Made by a program: the position numbers and the translations under genes. DNA of 64,000 nucleotides from positions 84,391 through 148,390 of the forward strand of contig NZ_JAJFNK010000010.1 of assembly GCF_021739485.1 (NCBI RefSeq), given 5' to 3'. The notes beneath the pieces are model-generated. The model was not told where the DNA came from, did no database searches, and was given only the letters and a program-made list of their open reading frames with translations. This document shows positions 17,705-26,307 of this stretch, piece after piece. Each line of letters starts with the position of its first letter. Position 1 is the stretch's first letter. The DNA is from Alicyclobacillus tolerans. GTDB taxonomy: Bacteria; Bacillota; Bacilli; Alicyclobacillales; Alicyclobacillaceae.

Positions 17705-19360
17705 GTGGTCCCCATTAAAGCAAGTCGAATATTCTCCTCTTTGGGCGGTGTGCTGGGCGTGTTAGGTGTCTGCACTTTCCCCATGACTGCAGCCGCGAGC
17801 GTCTCCGGGAACCCTGGAAATCCGTTGAACATCGCGATCGACGGACAGACGGTCTGCAAAACCATGCAATGGAATCAAGGCGGGGTCGACTACATCCCTG
17901 TCTGGTATGTCGATCACGCCCTCAGTCAACACGGCATCGTGGCGGGTTTTTGGAACCAGGCTCTTTCGCTGCGAGGTCGCCGCTTTGCGATGGACGTTAT
18001 TGAAGCGCCTGCGCCCTTTATTCGCCAGAATACCGCTTATGTACCGGCTTCCGAATTGACGGATGTCCTGAGCCAAGCGGGATTTGGCGTAAATTTGACA
18101 TCGAACGCGCTGGAAATTCAAAGTCAAGCGCCCAAGGCGGCGATACGCAAGTTCCCGTATCCGTACGATGCCATGTTGGCGATTGCTGCAGATTCAGACC
18201 ACCAGACGCTGCGAAAGTTTAATTTGGTGCACGAGTTTTTGAACACGCACATGAAGACACCGATGGGGTGGGGTCTGGGACTGGATATTTCGGATTCCTT
18301 TTTCATGTACAACGGGACCAACCTGTCGGGATACACGGACTACGGCAAGGTTCCATTATCGGACATGATGACTTATTTCAAGGGGACCAGCCAACAGATT
18401 TACGCGGGAAACGTGATCGACCATTACATCCAGAGCGGATGGATGGACAGTATGCACTCTCTAGGGGATTTCAACGGGACCAGCCCGAACACAACGGAGT
18501 TCAATCGTTCCTTGGCACAGCAGGCGGTCAAAACACTGACGAAGCACGGCGATGTCTTACACGTCTGGATTGACCACGGCAACGCGTCCAACGTCGACAA
18601 CTTCGGGGACTATGGACACGGTTCCTTTTACAACTACCAGCAGGGGGCCAACCCTTGGTCGAAGTACTACATCACCAACTGGATGATTCCGTATGGGATT
18701 CAGTATGTGTGGGCTGACGGAACCAACGATCAGTTTGGCCTCCATTCCGACATTTACCCGATGACGTTGCCGGACGGGCGCAAGGTTTGGGGCTTTCAGC
18801 GATATACGAACGACGGGTATACAAAGTCGGGGTACCCGAATTATGTCTGGTCGCCGTACGGTCTGCCCATTTCGCTAAGCCGCGAGAACTTGAACCACTT
18901 GATTCAAATGCATGGCTACGTGGTGGTGGCGCAGCACTTTTCGTCGAGCAACACGAAGTATCCTTTTGACTACCCCGCCATTCATGCGCTGGTGCGGTTG
19001 AAGAATTATTACACCAGCGGAAAGATTTTAGTTGCCAGGACGAGTCGCCTGCTTCAGTACAACGAGATGCAGCAAGGGCTTGTCTATCATACTTTCACTC
19101 AAAACGGGGAGACGGTCATCGACATTACTCAAGTCAACGATCCCGTTTTAGGCAATTACGTCCCGGACGTCACTCAGGTCAAAGGGGCGACGTTTTACGT
19201 AACGGACCCGGCAAAAACGCAAATTGAGATTGCTGGAACGCCCATTCCTGCCTCTGAATTGCAGACCAATCCCAGCGATGGGGTGGGTCCGAGCATTTCG
19301 GTCAAATGGTTCGCTCCAGACACCACGAATTACGCCATTTCACCTCCGGGCATCTATTGA
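17705..19360 (+). CDS. Exported stalk-domain protein with a deacetylase-like catalytic region
   Basis: A 551-residue protein with a hydrophobic N-terminal export signal ending near TAAASV. A stalk domain related to the copper amine oxidase N-terminal domain follows (VDYIPVWYVDHALSQHG). The larger C-terminal part has strand-loop motifs (MLAIAADSDHQTLRKF, GLGLDISDSF, SMHSLGDFNG, VWIDHGNASNV) that look like a polysaccharide-deacetylase-type barrel with Asp/His metal ligands; this is tentative. The GTG start is the first possible one after an in-frame stop at 17666, and its ribosome binding site is weak. It probably acts at the cell surface. Confidence 0.7.
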   Translation: MVPIKASRIFSSLGGVLGVLGVCTFPMTAAASVSGNPGNPLNIAIDGQTVCKTMQWNQGGVDYIPVWYVDHALSQHGIVAGFWNQALSLRGRRFAMDVIEAPAPFIRQNTAYVPASELTDVLSQAGFGVNLTSNALEIQSQAPKAAIRKFPYPYDAMLAIAADSDHQTLRKFNLVHEFLNTHMKTPMGWGLGLDISDSFFMYNGTNLSGYTDYGKVPLSDMMTYFKGTSQQIYAGNVIDHYIQSGWMDSMHSLGDFNGTSPNTTEFNRSLAQQAVKTLTKHGDVLHVWIDHGNASNVDNFGDYGHGSFYNYQQGANPWSKYYITNWMIPYGIQYVWADGTNDQFGLHSDIYPMTLPDGRKVWGFQRYTNDGYTKSGYPNYVWSPYGLPISLSRENLNHLIQMHGYVVVAQHFSSSNTKYPFDYPAIHALVRLKNYYTSGKILVARTSRLLQYNEMQQGLVYHTFTQNGETVIDITQVNDPVLGNYVPDVTQVKGATFYVTDPAKTQIEIAGTPIPASELQTNPSDGVGPSISVKWFAPDTTNYAISPPGIY

Positions 19361-19657
19361 AAGACGCTGTCCTTGGGTGGCCAGGGTTTGTGCTTCAAAC
19401 AGCAATAAGGCCCTCTTAAAGTCCGGACGCAGCCAAAACCAGGTCTTCGTCTCTTTGAACCGGCGGATGCAAAGGTAAGAGGTAAATTGCTCCGCCGGTG
19501 TGAGCGTGATGTCTGCAGAGATTTGCATGGGCAGACGCTGGATCACGGCGCTTAGTTGTTCGGTTTCGTCGATGTCGAGGTCGCTGGTTGTCGCTTCGGC
19601 GGCAATGCGCAAAGCGTTTTTTAGCGTAAACATGTTCGGGACCCAGAGCGTGTTCAT
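19340..19657 (-). CDS. Hypothetical protein
   Basis: A 105-residue soluble protein (starts MNTLWVPNMFTLKNAL). A strong purine-rich site (GGAGGGGGAAGG) precedes the ATG at 19657. Its 3' end overlaps the end of the convergent exported protein by 21 bases. The charged C-terminus contains RRFKETKTWFWLRPDFKRAL. I do not recognise the family. Confidence 0.55.
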   Translation of the reverse strand: MNTLWVPNMFTLKNALRIAAEATTSDLDIDETEQLSAVIQRLPMQISADITLTPAEQFTSYLCIRRFKETKTWFWLRPDFKRALLLFEAQTLATQGQRLSIDARR

Positions 19658-19771
19658 TCCTTCCCCCTCCACCCTTGAACGGAATGCTGAACTTAACGTT
19701 CATTATAAAGAACAAAATCCTCGTTGACAACACCAGATTCACCTGGATGTCTGTGTTTGTGGTTTCGAATA

Positions 19772-20027
19772 AATACAGGAATACATATATACATAAATAC
19801 GTATATCCATAAACATGTAATTGTACGCAAGCTGCTCGCGTTGCGAACTCTAGGTAACTGCATCACTGGGCCGCGTCTGGATGGAACTGCGAAATGTCAC
19901 GTACCCATCTTAGGTTCTGTTGCAGGGAATAGGGTCCAGCGCAGTGAAGTTATGTAGTGCAAAGTGCTTTCAGATCCAGTTTTGGTCGTTACATAAGCAC
20001 GAGAATACATAAGTGCAGGAATACAGG
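19772..20027 (+). repeat. Two arrays of 8-bp iterons upstream of parA (candidate centromere/operator)
   Basis: Array A spans 19772-19819 as six adjoining 8-mers with consensus WATACATA. Array B spans 19988-20027 as five 8-mers in which ACATA-type and AGTGCAGG-type units alternate; its last unit abuts the parA ribosome binding site. Arrays of short direct repeats upstream of a ParA/ribbon-helix-helix pair are typical parC/parS sites bound by the small protein. About 170 bases of unremarkable sequence separate the arrays. Confidence 0.7.
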
Positions 20028-20037
20028 AGTGGTGCTT

Positions 20038-20811
20038 GTGGGTGAGATCATTTCCTTTGGCATTCAAAAGGGCGGAGTGGGCAAAACCACCGTTACAGCC
20101 ATCTCGGCGTTTTTGCTGTCCCGCGACTCAAAGGTGTTAGCTGTCGACTTTGACAGCCAAGGAAACTTGACGCAGTTTTTGACTCAGAGAAACATTTACG
20201 ACTTTACAAAGCACACCATTCTGGAGGCCGTCAAGGAACAGAACCCGTTGCCGTACATTCAGCCGGTTTCTGAATCCCTGCACATCTTGCCTGCGGAGGA
20301 CTTGCTCGCGACGTTTTCCCGCTATGTGTATCAGGAGTATCGGGGAAATCCCACAACGCTGTTGCGGGAAACGTTAGCTGCTGTCAAAGATGCGTACGAC
20401 TACATCCTCATTGACCTTCCGCCAAACTTAGGCGATCAGACCATCAATGCTCTGACCGCATCGGACTATGCCGTGGCATTGCTGCAAACGGATCCCTTTT
20501 GTTACGACGCGTTGGACAGATACCTGGAGACGCTGCAACTGGTTCAGCAGCAGACAAACCCGGACTTAGTCCTCGCTGGAATTTTGACTTTAATGATGGA
20601 CTCCCGAACGACCATCGACGCTACCATTCTCGAACAGGCCAGAAAGGACTATGAAGACGTCGTGTTCCGCACGGTCATTCGCCGGAGGAGCCGGATCAAG
20701 GAGTTCTCTCTCGAAGGTATCCGTCAACGGACGAAGATCGATGTCGAAGTGCTGAGACCGTATGAGGATTTCCTAAAGGAGTTGAAGGAACGTGTCCACC
20801 AAAAAGGATAA
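20038..20811 (+). CDS. parA: ParA/Soj-family partition ATPase
   Basis: About 257 residues. A deviant Walker A motif (KGGVGKTT) lies near residue 12, Walker A' is in VLAVDFDSQGNLTQFL, and Walker B is in YILIDLPPNLGDQT. These ATPases form dynamic patterns on the nucleoid to position DNA or protein cargo. I chose the GTG at 20038 because AGGAG at 20025-20029 is about eight bases upstream. It overlaps the next gene by 20 bases, so the pair is translationally coupled. The iteron arrays upstream suggest autoregulation and a nearby partition site. Confidence 0.88.
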   Translation: MGEIISFGIQKGGVGKTTVTAISAFLLSRDSKVLAVDFDSQGNLTQFLTQRNIYDFTKHTILEAVKEQNPLPYIQPVSESLHILPAEDLLATFSRYVYQEYRGNPTTLLRETLAAVKDAYDYILIDLPPNLGDQTINALTASDYAVALLQTDPFCYDALDRYLETLQLVQQQTNPDLVLAGILTLMMDSRTTIDATILEQARKDYEDVVFRTVIRRRSRIKEFSLEGIRQRTKIDVEVLRPYEDFLKELKERVHQKG

Positions 20812-21190
20812 AATCGGCAGCCTCTTAGGCCGAAAAACTGCGGCTTCTGCGGAACACAACGGTGCGTTGGAGTTGTTGAAACCTGCTCAGGCAGAAGCTG
20901 ACCAGCCCGCTGTGAACGAGGTTCCATTGCCGCAGCCAACATTCACCCAAGCGCAACCTGAAAGTCGCCTGCCTGAGGACCCATCGTCTACAACCCGGCC
21001 AACGTCTCAAGCGCCGGTGCACCAGACGGCTTCTCTGGATAGGCCCGTCAAAAAGGCGACGTTCGATCTCGATTTGCAATTGCACACGGAGTTAAAGGTG
21101 TTTGCCGCACAGCAGGGCCTGCCCATGGTTGAAGTCGTTGAGCAAGCCTTGCGCGAATACCTTCAAAAAGCCCGTTCTGGCCAGCGGTAA
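20792..21190 (+). CDS. Ribbon-helix-helix partition partner (ParB-like/omega-like)
   Basis: A 132-residue protein with a long disordered Pro/Gln/Thr N-terminus and a C-terminal ribbon-helix-helix fold (KKATFDLDLQLHTELKVFAA, then VEVVEQALREYL). The basic N-terminus (MSTKKDKIGSLLGRK) could stimulate ParA, as in other ParB-type partners. It overlaps parA by 20 bases. By analogy it should bind the upstream 8-bp repeats. The long linker is unusual for this class. Chromosomal versus plasmid origin is unclear. Confidence 0.75.
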   Translation: MSTKKDKIGSLLGRKTAASAEHNGALELLKPAQAEADQPAVNEVPLPQPTFTQAQPESRLPEDPSSTTRPTSQAPVHQTASLDRPVKKATFDLDLQLHTELKVFAAQQGLPMVEVVEQALREYLQKARSGQR

Positions 21191-21201
21191 ACCATCGGGG
21201 A

Positions 21202-21233
21202 GGACCGTTTTAAAACGGAGTCCCAAACGGTCC
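21202..21233. terminator. Inverted repeat between convergent genes
   Basis: GGACCGTTT at 21202-21210 pairs with AAACGGTCC at 21225-21233. An alternative palindrome, CCGTTTTAAAACGG, lies at 21205-21218. It sits between the partition operon and the leftward lipoprotein gene, so it is probably a bidirectional terminator. Confidence 0.55.
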
Positions 21234-21245
21234 CAACCCCGACCG

Positions 21246-22481
21246 TCAATACCAGGTATAGTTCGATGGGAACGAGCCATTCAAAATCAGCTTGGATCCA
21301 TTCCAGTGGTAGTTAATTGTAAACGGATTACCAGTTCCGTTCGCGTTCGAGTTCTCGTAAGTGACGCTGATGGTCCCTTGTCCGTTCGGGGCTACGGTGT
21401 CTACGTACCCGTGGGCTTTGGATGTATCCGTACCCAGGTACTTGCCGTCGAGGAAAAAGAAGACCTTTTCTTCTATGTTATTTGATTTGACGTTTCGAGT
21501 CGCCACCCAAGCGCTCAAGACCTGCCCGTTTCCGACATTGACGAGGGTCGACCATTCGGGGAAGGACTCTGCCGTGTACCCCAGGGATGAAATCTTGGAT
21601 TTTTCTCCACTTACGGTGTTCTGTGCCGGAAATCCGTTGGGATCGTTCAAGGCTTTCCAGAAGGACCCGTTTTTGTCGACGAGGCTGTTTACGCTTGCGA
21701 ATGAAACCGGGTAGTCCAGAAATCCCTGGGCAAAACTCGCCCATTCATAAGGGGCAAAATCGACGACAAACCCATTGGGTGCAAGGTAAATCGAGTCTTT
21801 GTCAGTCACCCCGGTAAACTTTTGGAACGTGTCCAGTGCGTGATTCGTATCTTCGCTGGCCACGACTTGGCTGACGGCCTTTAAATACACGCTTCCTGGT
21901 TGGAAAATGTCTTTCATCGAATACACTTCACCCGTTTTGAGGTTGACAATCAAGGAGGTCCTTCCGGGCATTCCGTGCGCTGCTCCAGTCGCATAGAAGT
22001 AAGACGACAGTAAAAAGTTTACGATGTCCCCTTGTTCGAAAACCACGTTATAAGACGAGTTCCACGTGAACGAATTGGGTTTGGTGTAGTTTTTGGTTGG
22101 AACATAGATTGAATTTTTCCGAAGCAATGCGTTGACCTGAGCTTGGACGGAGGCATTGGGGAGACCTTGGACTTCTGGATAAACGACCTTTTGTGAGGGT
22201 GCCGTGTATGTGTGAGAAGTGATGACCACTTTGTCCGTCCAACTGCTTTGTCCAGACGATGTACTGGCATTCGAAGACCCCGTGGGGTTTGCAGCCGCGT
22301 TGCCAGACGATGACCCCAGTATGTTGGACGAGCTGCCGTTGGCGCCCCCAGGTGCAGTCTGGTTAGAACTGCTCACCGCGGCATTATTGGCAGACGAAGG
22401 CGACGAAGCGTGCCCCGGAGAGCCGCATGCCGTCAAAATGAGCCACAAAGGGGCTGTTGCAAACCAAAGTGATCGCTTCAT
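21246..22481 (-). CDS. Lipoprotein with DUF3298/DUF4163-type domain
   Basis: A 411-residue lipoprotein. The signal peptide ends with a lipobox LILTACGS. A Ser/Asn/Gly-rich linker of ~70 residues follows. The globular part has VVYPEVQGLPNASVQAQVNALL, the YFYATGAAHGMPGRTSLIVNLKTGEVYSMKDIF signature region and a VVDFAPYEWASFAQG strand, as in the DUF3298 group also found in RsiV-type anti-sigma factors. The start at 22481 follows GAGGAGG. The last ~110 residues form an extra beta-rich segment. It is exposed on the outer face of the membrane; function unknown. Confidence 0.8.
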   Translation of the reverse strand: MKRSLWFATAPLWLILTACGSPGHASSPSSANNAAVSSSNQTAPGGANGSSSNILGSSSGNAAANPTGSSNASTSSGQSSWTDKVVITSHTYTAPSQKVVYPEVQGLPNASVQAQVNALLRKNSIYVPTKNYTKPNSFTWNSSYNVVFEQGDIVNFLLSSYFYATGAAHGMPGRTSLIVNLKTGEVYSMKDIFQPGSVYLKAVSQVVASEDTNHALDTFQKFTGVTDKDSIYLAPNGFVVDFAPYEWASFAQGFLDYPVSFASVNSLVDKNGSFWKALNDPNGFPAQNTVSGEKSKISSLGYTAESFPEWSTLVNVGNGQVLSAWVATRNVKSNNIEEKVFFFLDGKYLGTDTSKAHGYVDTVAPNGQGTISVTYENSNANGTGNPFTINYHWNGSKLILNGSFPSNYTWY

Positions 22482-22625
22482 ACCAAACCTCCTCAATTTA
22501 CAAATATTATACGAAAATTTTGAGGGCATAGCGAATGCCAACTTTGCATGTCGACCCGTTTTTCGGCGCAGGTGGCAGGCTGGAGCCTTGAACCGTTAAA
22601 CTGGACAACGAAGGGGATGTGAACT

Positions 22626-23408
22626 GTGAAAATCGATATGCGTTTTCTCGAATCGGTCGTGCATGTGGTCAAAGGGGCTGGAGCCATCATCGAACAGTTG
22701 GCGAAGGATGGCTTTGAAACGGCCTACAAGGAGCGTATGGATCCCGTCACGACTGCGGACCATGCTGCCAACGACTATCTTCAGAAACACTTGCTGGAAT
22801 TGTTTCCGGAGGCAGGCTGGCTGTCCGAGGAAACCCGGGACAGTGAAGAGCGGCTGAGTAAGGAATACGTGTGGATTGTCGACCCGATTGACGGGACGAA
22901 GGAGTTCGTTCAGCGCGTTCCTCAGTATGCCGTCTCGGTGGGGTTGGCCAGGCGCGGCGAGGTTATTTTAGGCGTCGTGTACAACCCGGCTCAAGATGAG
23001 TGTTTTTCCGCGCTGCAAGGAAGCGGGGCCTGGTTAAACGGGGAACCGGTTCAAGCCGTGCACCCGGCCAAGGACCCGTTGCTGGTGCTTGGCAGCCGCT
23101 CAGAAATGAAGCGCGGAGAGTTTGCACCCTTTGAAGGGAAAGTGGAGGTCGATGCGGTGGGGTCGATCGCTTACAAACTCGCCCTCATTGCAGCAGGCAA
23201 AGCCAACTGCACCTTCAGTTTAGGTCCCAAAAACGAGTGGGACATTGCGGCAGGAGTGGCTTTGGTCGAAGCAGCAGGCGGCAAAGCTGCAGATAAAGCA
23301 GGTCATCCGTTTGTCTTTAACCAACGCGACACCCTGACCAACGGGATTATGGCCGCGACGCGTTCGGATTTTGATGCCGTCTTGTCTCTGATCCGGTCGG
23401 TCGAATAG
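22626..23408 (+). CDS. Inositol monophosphatase-family phosphatase, CysQ-like
   Basis: A 260-residue Mg-dependent, Li-sensitive type phosphatase. The metal-site motifs are all present: DPVTTADHAANDYL, WLSEET, WIVDPIDGTKEFVQ and a late EWDIAAGVALVEAAGG. Motif spacing fits 3'(2'),5'-bisphosphate nucleotidase (CysQ) or inositol-1-phosphatase; the two are hard to separate by eye. The GTG start follows AAGGGGATG. It is divergent from the lipoprotein gene and ends in a strong hairpin. Confidence 0.88.
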   Translation: MKIDMRFLESVVHVVKGAGAIIEQLAKDGFETAYKERMDPVTTADHAANDYLQKHLLELFPEAGWLSEETRDSEERLSKEYVWIVDPIDGTKEFVQRVPQYAVSVGLARRGEVILGVVYNPAQDECFSALQGSGAWLNGEPVQAVHPAKDPLLVLGSRSEMKRGEFAPFEGKVEVDAVGSIAYKLALIAAGKANCTFSLGPKNEWDIAAGVALVEAAGGKAADKAGHPFVFNQRDTLTNGIMAATRSDFDAVLSLIRSVE

Positions 23409-23421
23409 GCGTTCTGTCAGT

Positions 23422-23457
23422 GCGAAGCCAGTGAGTCATCTTGCTCACTGGCTTCGC
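23422..23457. terminator. Perfect 14-bp-stem hairpin
   Basis: GCGAAGCCAGTGAG and CTCACTGGCTTCGC pair perfectly around an eight-base loop. It lies between the phosphatase gene and the end of the convergent acetone carboxylase operon and could terminate both. No T tract follows. Confidence 0.7.
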
Positions 23458-23518
23458 GAACATTTACGCCTTCCAGGGGACCTCGGGATGACCCCTTGGA
23501 GCAGCTATTCATTGGTCC

Positions 23519-24016
23519 CTAAACGGCTGGCACCGGACGCTTTAACCATTTTTCGTAGAAAGCATCAATGTCCGGCTGGAAATCAAAGACGAACGGGTAT
23601 CCTGGAGGTACAGCTTCGACCTCCAATTGCGTCAAACAAGTGGGGCAGTAGAATTCGCGAAGCACCATCCACTTCGGGTCGGACGCCATGAATCTCGGAT
23701 ACACTTCCTGGAGTTTTTCTTCGGTGTCGCGAACGTACACGAGGGCGTTCAACTTCCAATTGGTTGTGTATTCGCAGAATTCGTGGCCGCAGTCACACTT
23801 GACGACACGCGCTCCGCTCTCGTTCAACACGATGTTGAGGTGGAGTCCATAAGGCAGCAAAATCCGGTCCCGGTACGACACGCGGTTTTGAAGAACGCTA
23901 ACGTATTGATCGAAACGATCTGGGTCCTTGAAGGAACTCAAAATTTTATGCAACTGGCGAAACGGCAATTTGCCGTCGATCAACTGCTCGATGGTTTCTC
24001 GATCGTAACTGGGCAC
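23519..24016 (-). CDS. acxC: Acetone carboxylase gamma subunit
   Basis: About 165 residues, the small subunit of the hexameric acetone carboxylase that makes acetoacetate from acetone and bicarbonate using ATP. Family features are YDRETIEQLIDGKLP at the start, a zinc-type cysteine set (CDCGHEFC and FYCPTC), and the TNWKLNALVYVRDTEEKLQEVYP segment. The GTG at 24016 follows AAAGGAGAGG closely; a longer frame to 24064 lacks a site. It is the last gene of the leftward acx operon, 52 bases after acxB. Confidence 0.9.
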   Translation of the reverse strand: MPSYDRETIEQLIDGKLPFRQLHKILSSFKDPDRFDQYVSVLQNRVSYRDRILLPYGLHLNIVLNESGARVVKCDCGHEFCEYTTNWKLNALVYVRDTEEKLQEVYPRFMASDPKWMVLREFYCPTCLTQLEVEAVPPGYPFVFDFQPDIDAFYEKWLKRPVPAV

Positions 24017-24068
24017 GAAAACCTCTCCTTTCACTCGTCCCGGGCGATCCCCCGACCACAACATGTGC

Positions 24069-26288
24069 TCAAAATTCGAAATCGCTTGGGAGGTTCCAAA
24101 ACGTGCGATACTTCTCAGCCCAAGCGCTGCTGAGTGTGCAGCTGCTCTCGTACATTTCCTTTACCGGTTGATGCAAGTCCCCGTGAAGAACGCGATCCCG
24201 TTCCTGGGCCAAGTATTCTGCGGCTGGAACCGCCCTTTCCAAACGTTTCTTCCGGATCTCGACGCGTTGTTTGACTGTCGCTTCAGCATTCACTTTGTAT
24301 TTCCCGTTCGATTCTTGAGAAAACACCGCCCCATAAACGTTCTCTGCGAACCTTGGCAACAAAAATCCCTCGTTGAGGTCGTCTTCTACGGCTCGGGGAT
24401 CGCGTTCGAGCGGGTCGCCAAGGCCAGGACCGCCCCTTTGTACGGCCAGGTACAGGTCGTTTTCCTGGTAGGGTTCGGCCAGTGTCAAAGAACGGTGGTC
24501 GAACTCCTCATACTCTGCCTGTACCAGCGCAGACATCTTGGAGTCTTCCGGATCTCCTTCGTAGGAGGGATAGGGGGACTTTGTCGTGATAATTTCCTCC
24601 ATATTGGTGTTGTGCATGTTGTGCCGGTAACCCGCATTCCCTGGGTATCCTCCGAACACCCCCGCGCCGTGGAACACATATCCTTCTCCGACATTGAAAA
24701 TCACCTGAGACTGGGTTTTCCACAACATCCGAACCGACTCAAAACCTGCTCCTCCACGGAATTTTCCCATGCCAGGAGTCTGTGGTTTGACCGACCTCCC
24801 TAAATACAACAGGGGCTCTAAAACTTCCCATGCCTCAATGTCCCCCATGTCGCCCTCGGGGTTCCACATCGCGGCGCAGTAGCCTTCACCGTCTTTAACA
24901 AACCCGGCACCTGTCCCTTGGCAGGAGTGCTCGAAACTGGTGAATGCGGAGTCGACTCCAAAGTGGTTCACTCCGCCGCCCATGGTCAGGTTCCACGTGC
25001 CTGGATACCCCGCGGAGATCTCCTCCACGTAGCCGCGGGCCTGGTAAGCACGTCCCAAACTGCGAATCATGCCAGTAAAGCTCGGTATTAAAAACAGCCA
25101 AGACAGTGTCGTGGACAGCAGTTCGTTGTCGGGATTTGCCCAAGAACCCCTCGGTAAAACGCATTGTGTGGCAAAATACGCTCCGTCGTTGACCTTGTCG
25201 TTGGGAATCAGGGTTTGTGTCAATTGCACCCACAGAGCCCCTTGCATAGCCGACGGAGGGCAGTTAAAGGAGTGGTAACCCCACTTGTTGGCACCTTCCA
25301 GACTGAGGGTAAATTCCCCTTCTCCTCCAACAGTCAAGGACAAAGGCGCGTGCATCAAGGTGTCTTTGGCAGCGTGAGGCGGGATACGGGCTTCGCCTTT
25401 AAACGGAACGTCCATGAATGACGGGGCCTCGTACACTCCTGGGACCAGCATTTCCTGCACCCGGGTTCGAAAAGACTGGCGTCCGTCTTCAATGACTTCC
25501 CGAATAAACGTTTTGTAGGTTTCAATGCCTTCTTCTTGCACTACGCGAAGAACTGCATCGCGAATCATGAGGCACCCGGTCAAACGAGTGCGTTCATCCA
25601 ACAGCCAGTACATCGGGGCGCGAACCGCTTTTTTCGCACGAAGTTCGTAGCTCGCATGAAGCGTGTCATTATCTCCGATTTTTTCACAGGTGGTAATCAT
25701 TCCGTCTTCGTAGCGGCCGGTTTGCCCGTACGCCATGCTTCCGGGGGTTACCGCTCCCACGTCGATCTCGTGAGTAACCCCGCCGGCCCAGCCGATTAGC
25801 TCTCCTTCGTAGAAAATCGGGACAATGGTATGGACGTCGGCGTTGTGGACGTCTCCGATAAACGCATCGTTGTTGCCAAAGACGTCCCCAGGTCGAATTT
25901 TCGGGTTGTCCTCCCAGCGGTTTCGAATCATGAACTTAATGGCATCCGACATGGTGTGAACGTGTACGATAATCCCCGTGGACAGGGCTACTGAATCCCC
26001 TTCGGGTGTGTACAGGGCAAAGCACAATTCTCCAATCTCTTTGACAATCGGGGATGCGGAGATATTGAGCGCCGTCTCGCGGGCATTCACCAACCCTCCG
26101 CGCAGCCGGGAAAAGATCCGTTCATACCGGATGGGTTCACTGGTTTTGAAGGGGAGTTCCCTCAGGCCGCAGTAATGGCCGGTTTCCGAAAACAGACGTT
26201 CACTTTCTTGCAGCATTTCCAAGACGGAAGTGCTTTCCCACCCAATGCCTTCTTCGGCTTTTTGTGACCGTTCCCAATCCAGTGCCAT
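24069..26288 (-). CDS. acxB: Acetone carboxylase alpha subunit (hydantoinase B/oxoprolinase family)
   Basis: About 739 residues, close to the usual ~770 for this subunit. Motifs include GDSVALSTGIIVHVHTMSDA, RPGDVFGNNDAFIGDVHNAD and the late RGGAGFESVRMLWKTQ and GGPGLGDPLERDP, typical of HyuB/AcxB proteins that bind the metal and carry out the carboxylation step. The ATG at 26288 is preferred over one two codons upstream because TAGGAGGAG is then eight bases away. It is the middle gene of acxA-acxB-acxC, 19 bases after acxA. Confidence 0.93.
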   Translation of the reverse strand: MALDWERSQKAEEGIGWESTSVLEMLQESERLFSETGHYCGLRELPFKTSEPIRYERIFSRLRGGLVNARETALNISASPIVKEIGELCFALYTPEGDSVALSTGIIVHVHTMSDAIKFMIRNRWEDNPKIRPGDVFGNNDAFIGDVHNADVHTIVPIFYEGELIGWAGGVTHEIDVGAVTPGSMAYGQTGRYEDGMITTCEKIGDNDTLHASYELRAKKAVRAPMYWLLDERTRLTGCLMIRDAVLRVVQEEGIETYKTFIREVIEDGRQSFRTRVQEMLVPGVYEAPSFMDVPFKGEARIPPHAAKDTLMHAPLSLTVGGEGEFTLSLEGANKWGYHSFNCPPSAMQGALWVQLTQTLIPNDKVNDGAYFATQCVLPRGSWANPDNELLSTTLSWLFLIPSFTGMIRSLGRAYQARGYVEEISAGYPGTWNLTMGGGVNHFGVDSAFTSFEHSCQGTGAGFVKDGEGYCAAMWNPEGDMGDIEAWEVLEPLLYLGRSVKPQTPGMGKFRGGAGFESVRMLWKTQSQVIFNVGEGYVFHGAGVFGGYPGNAGYRHNMHNTNMEEIITTKSPYPSYEGDPEDSKMSALVQAEYEEFDHRSLTLAEPYQENDLYLAVQRGGPGLGDPLERDPRAVEDDLNEGFLLPRFAENVYGAVFSQESNGKYKVNAEATVKQRVEIRKKRLERAVPAAEYLAQERDRVLHGDLHQPVKEMYESSCTLSSAWAEKYRTFWNLPSDFEF

Positions 26289-26307
26289 GTGCATCTCCTC
26301 CTATCAC

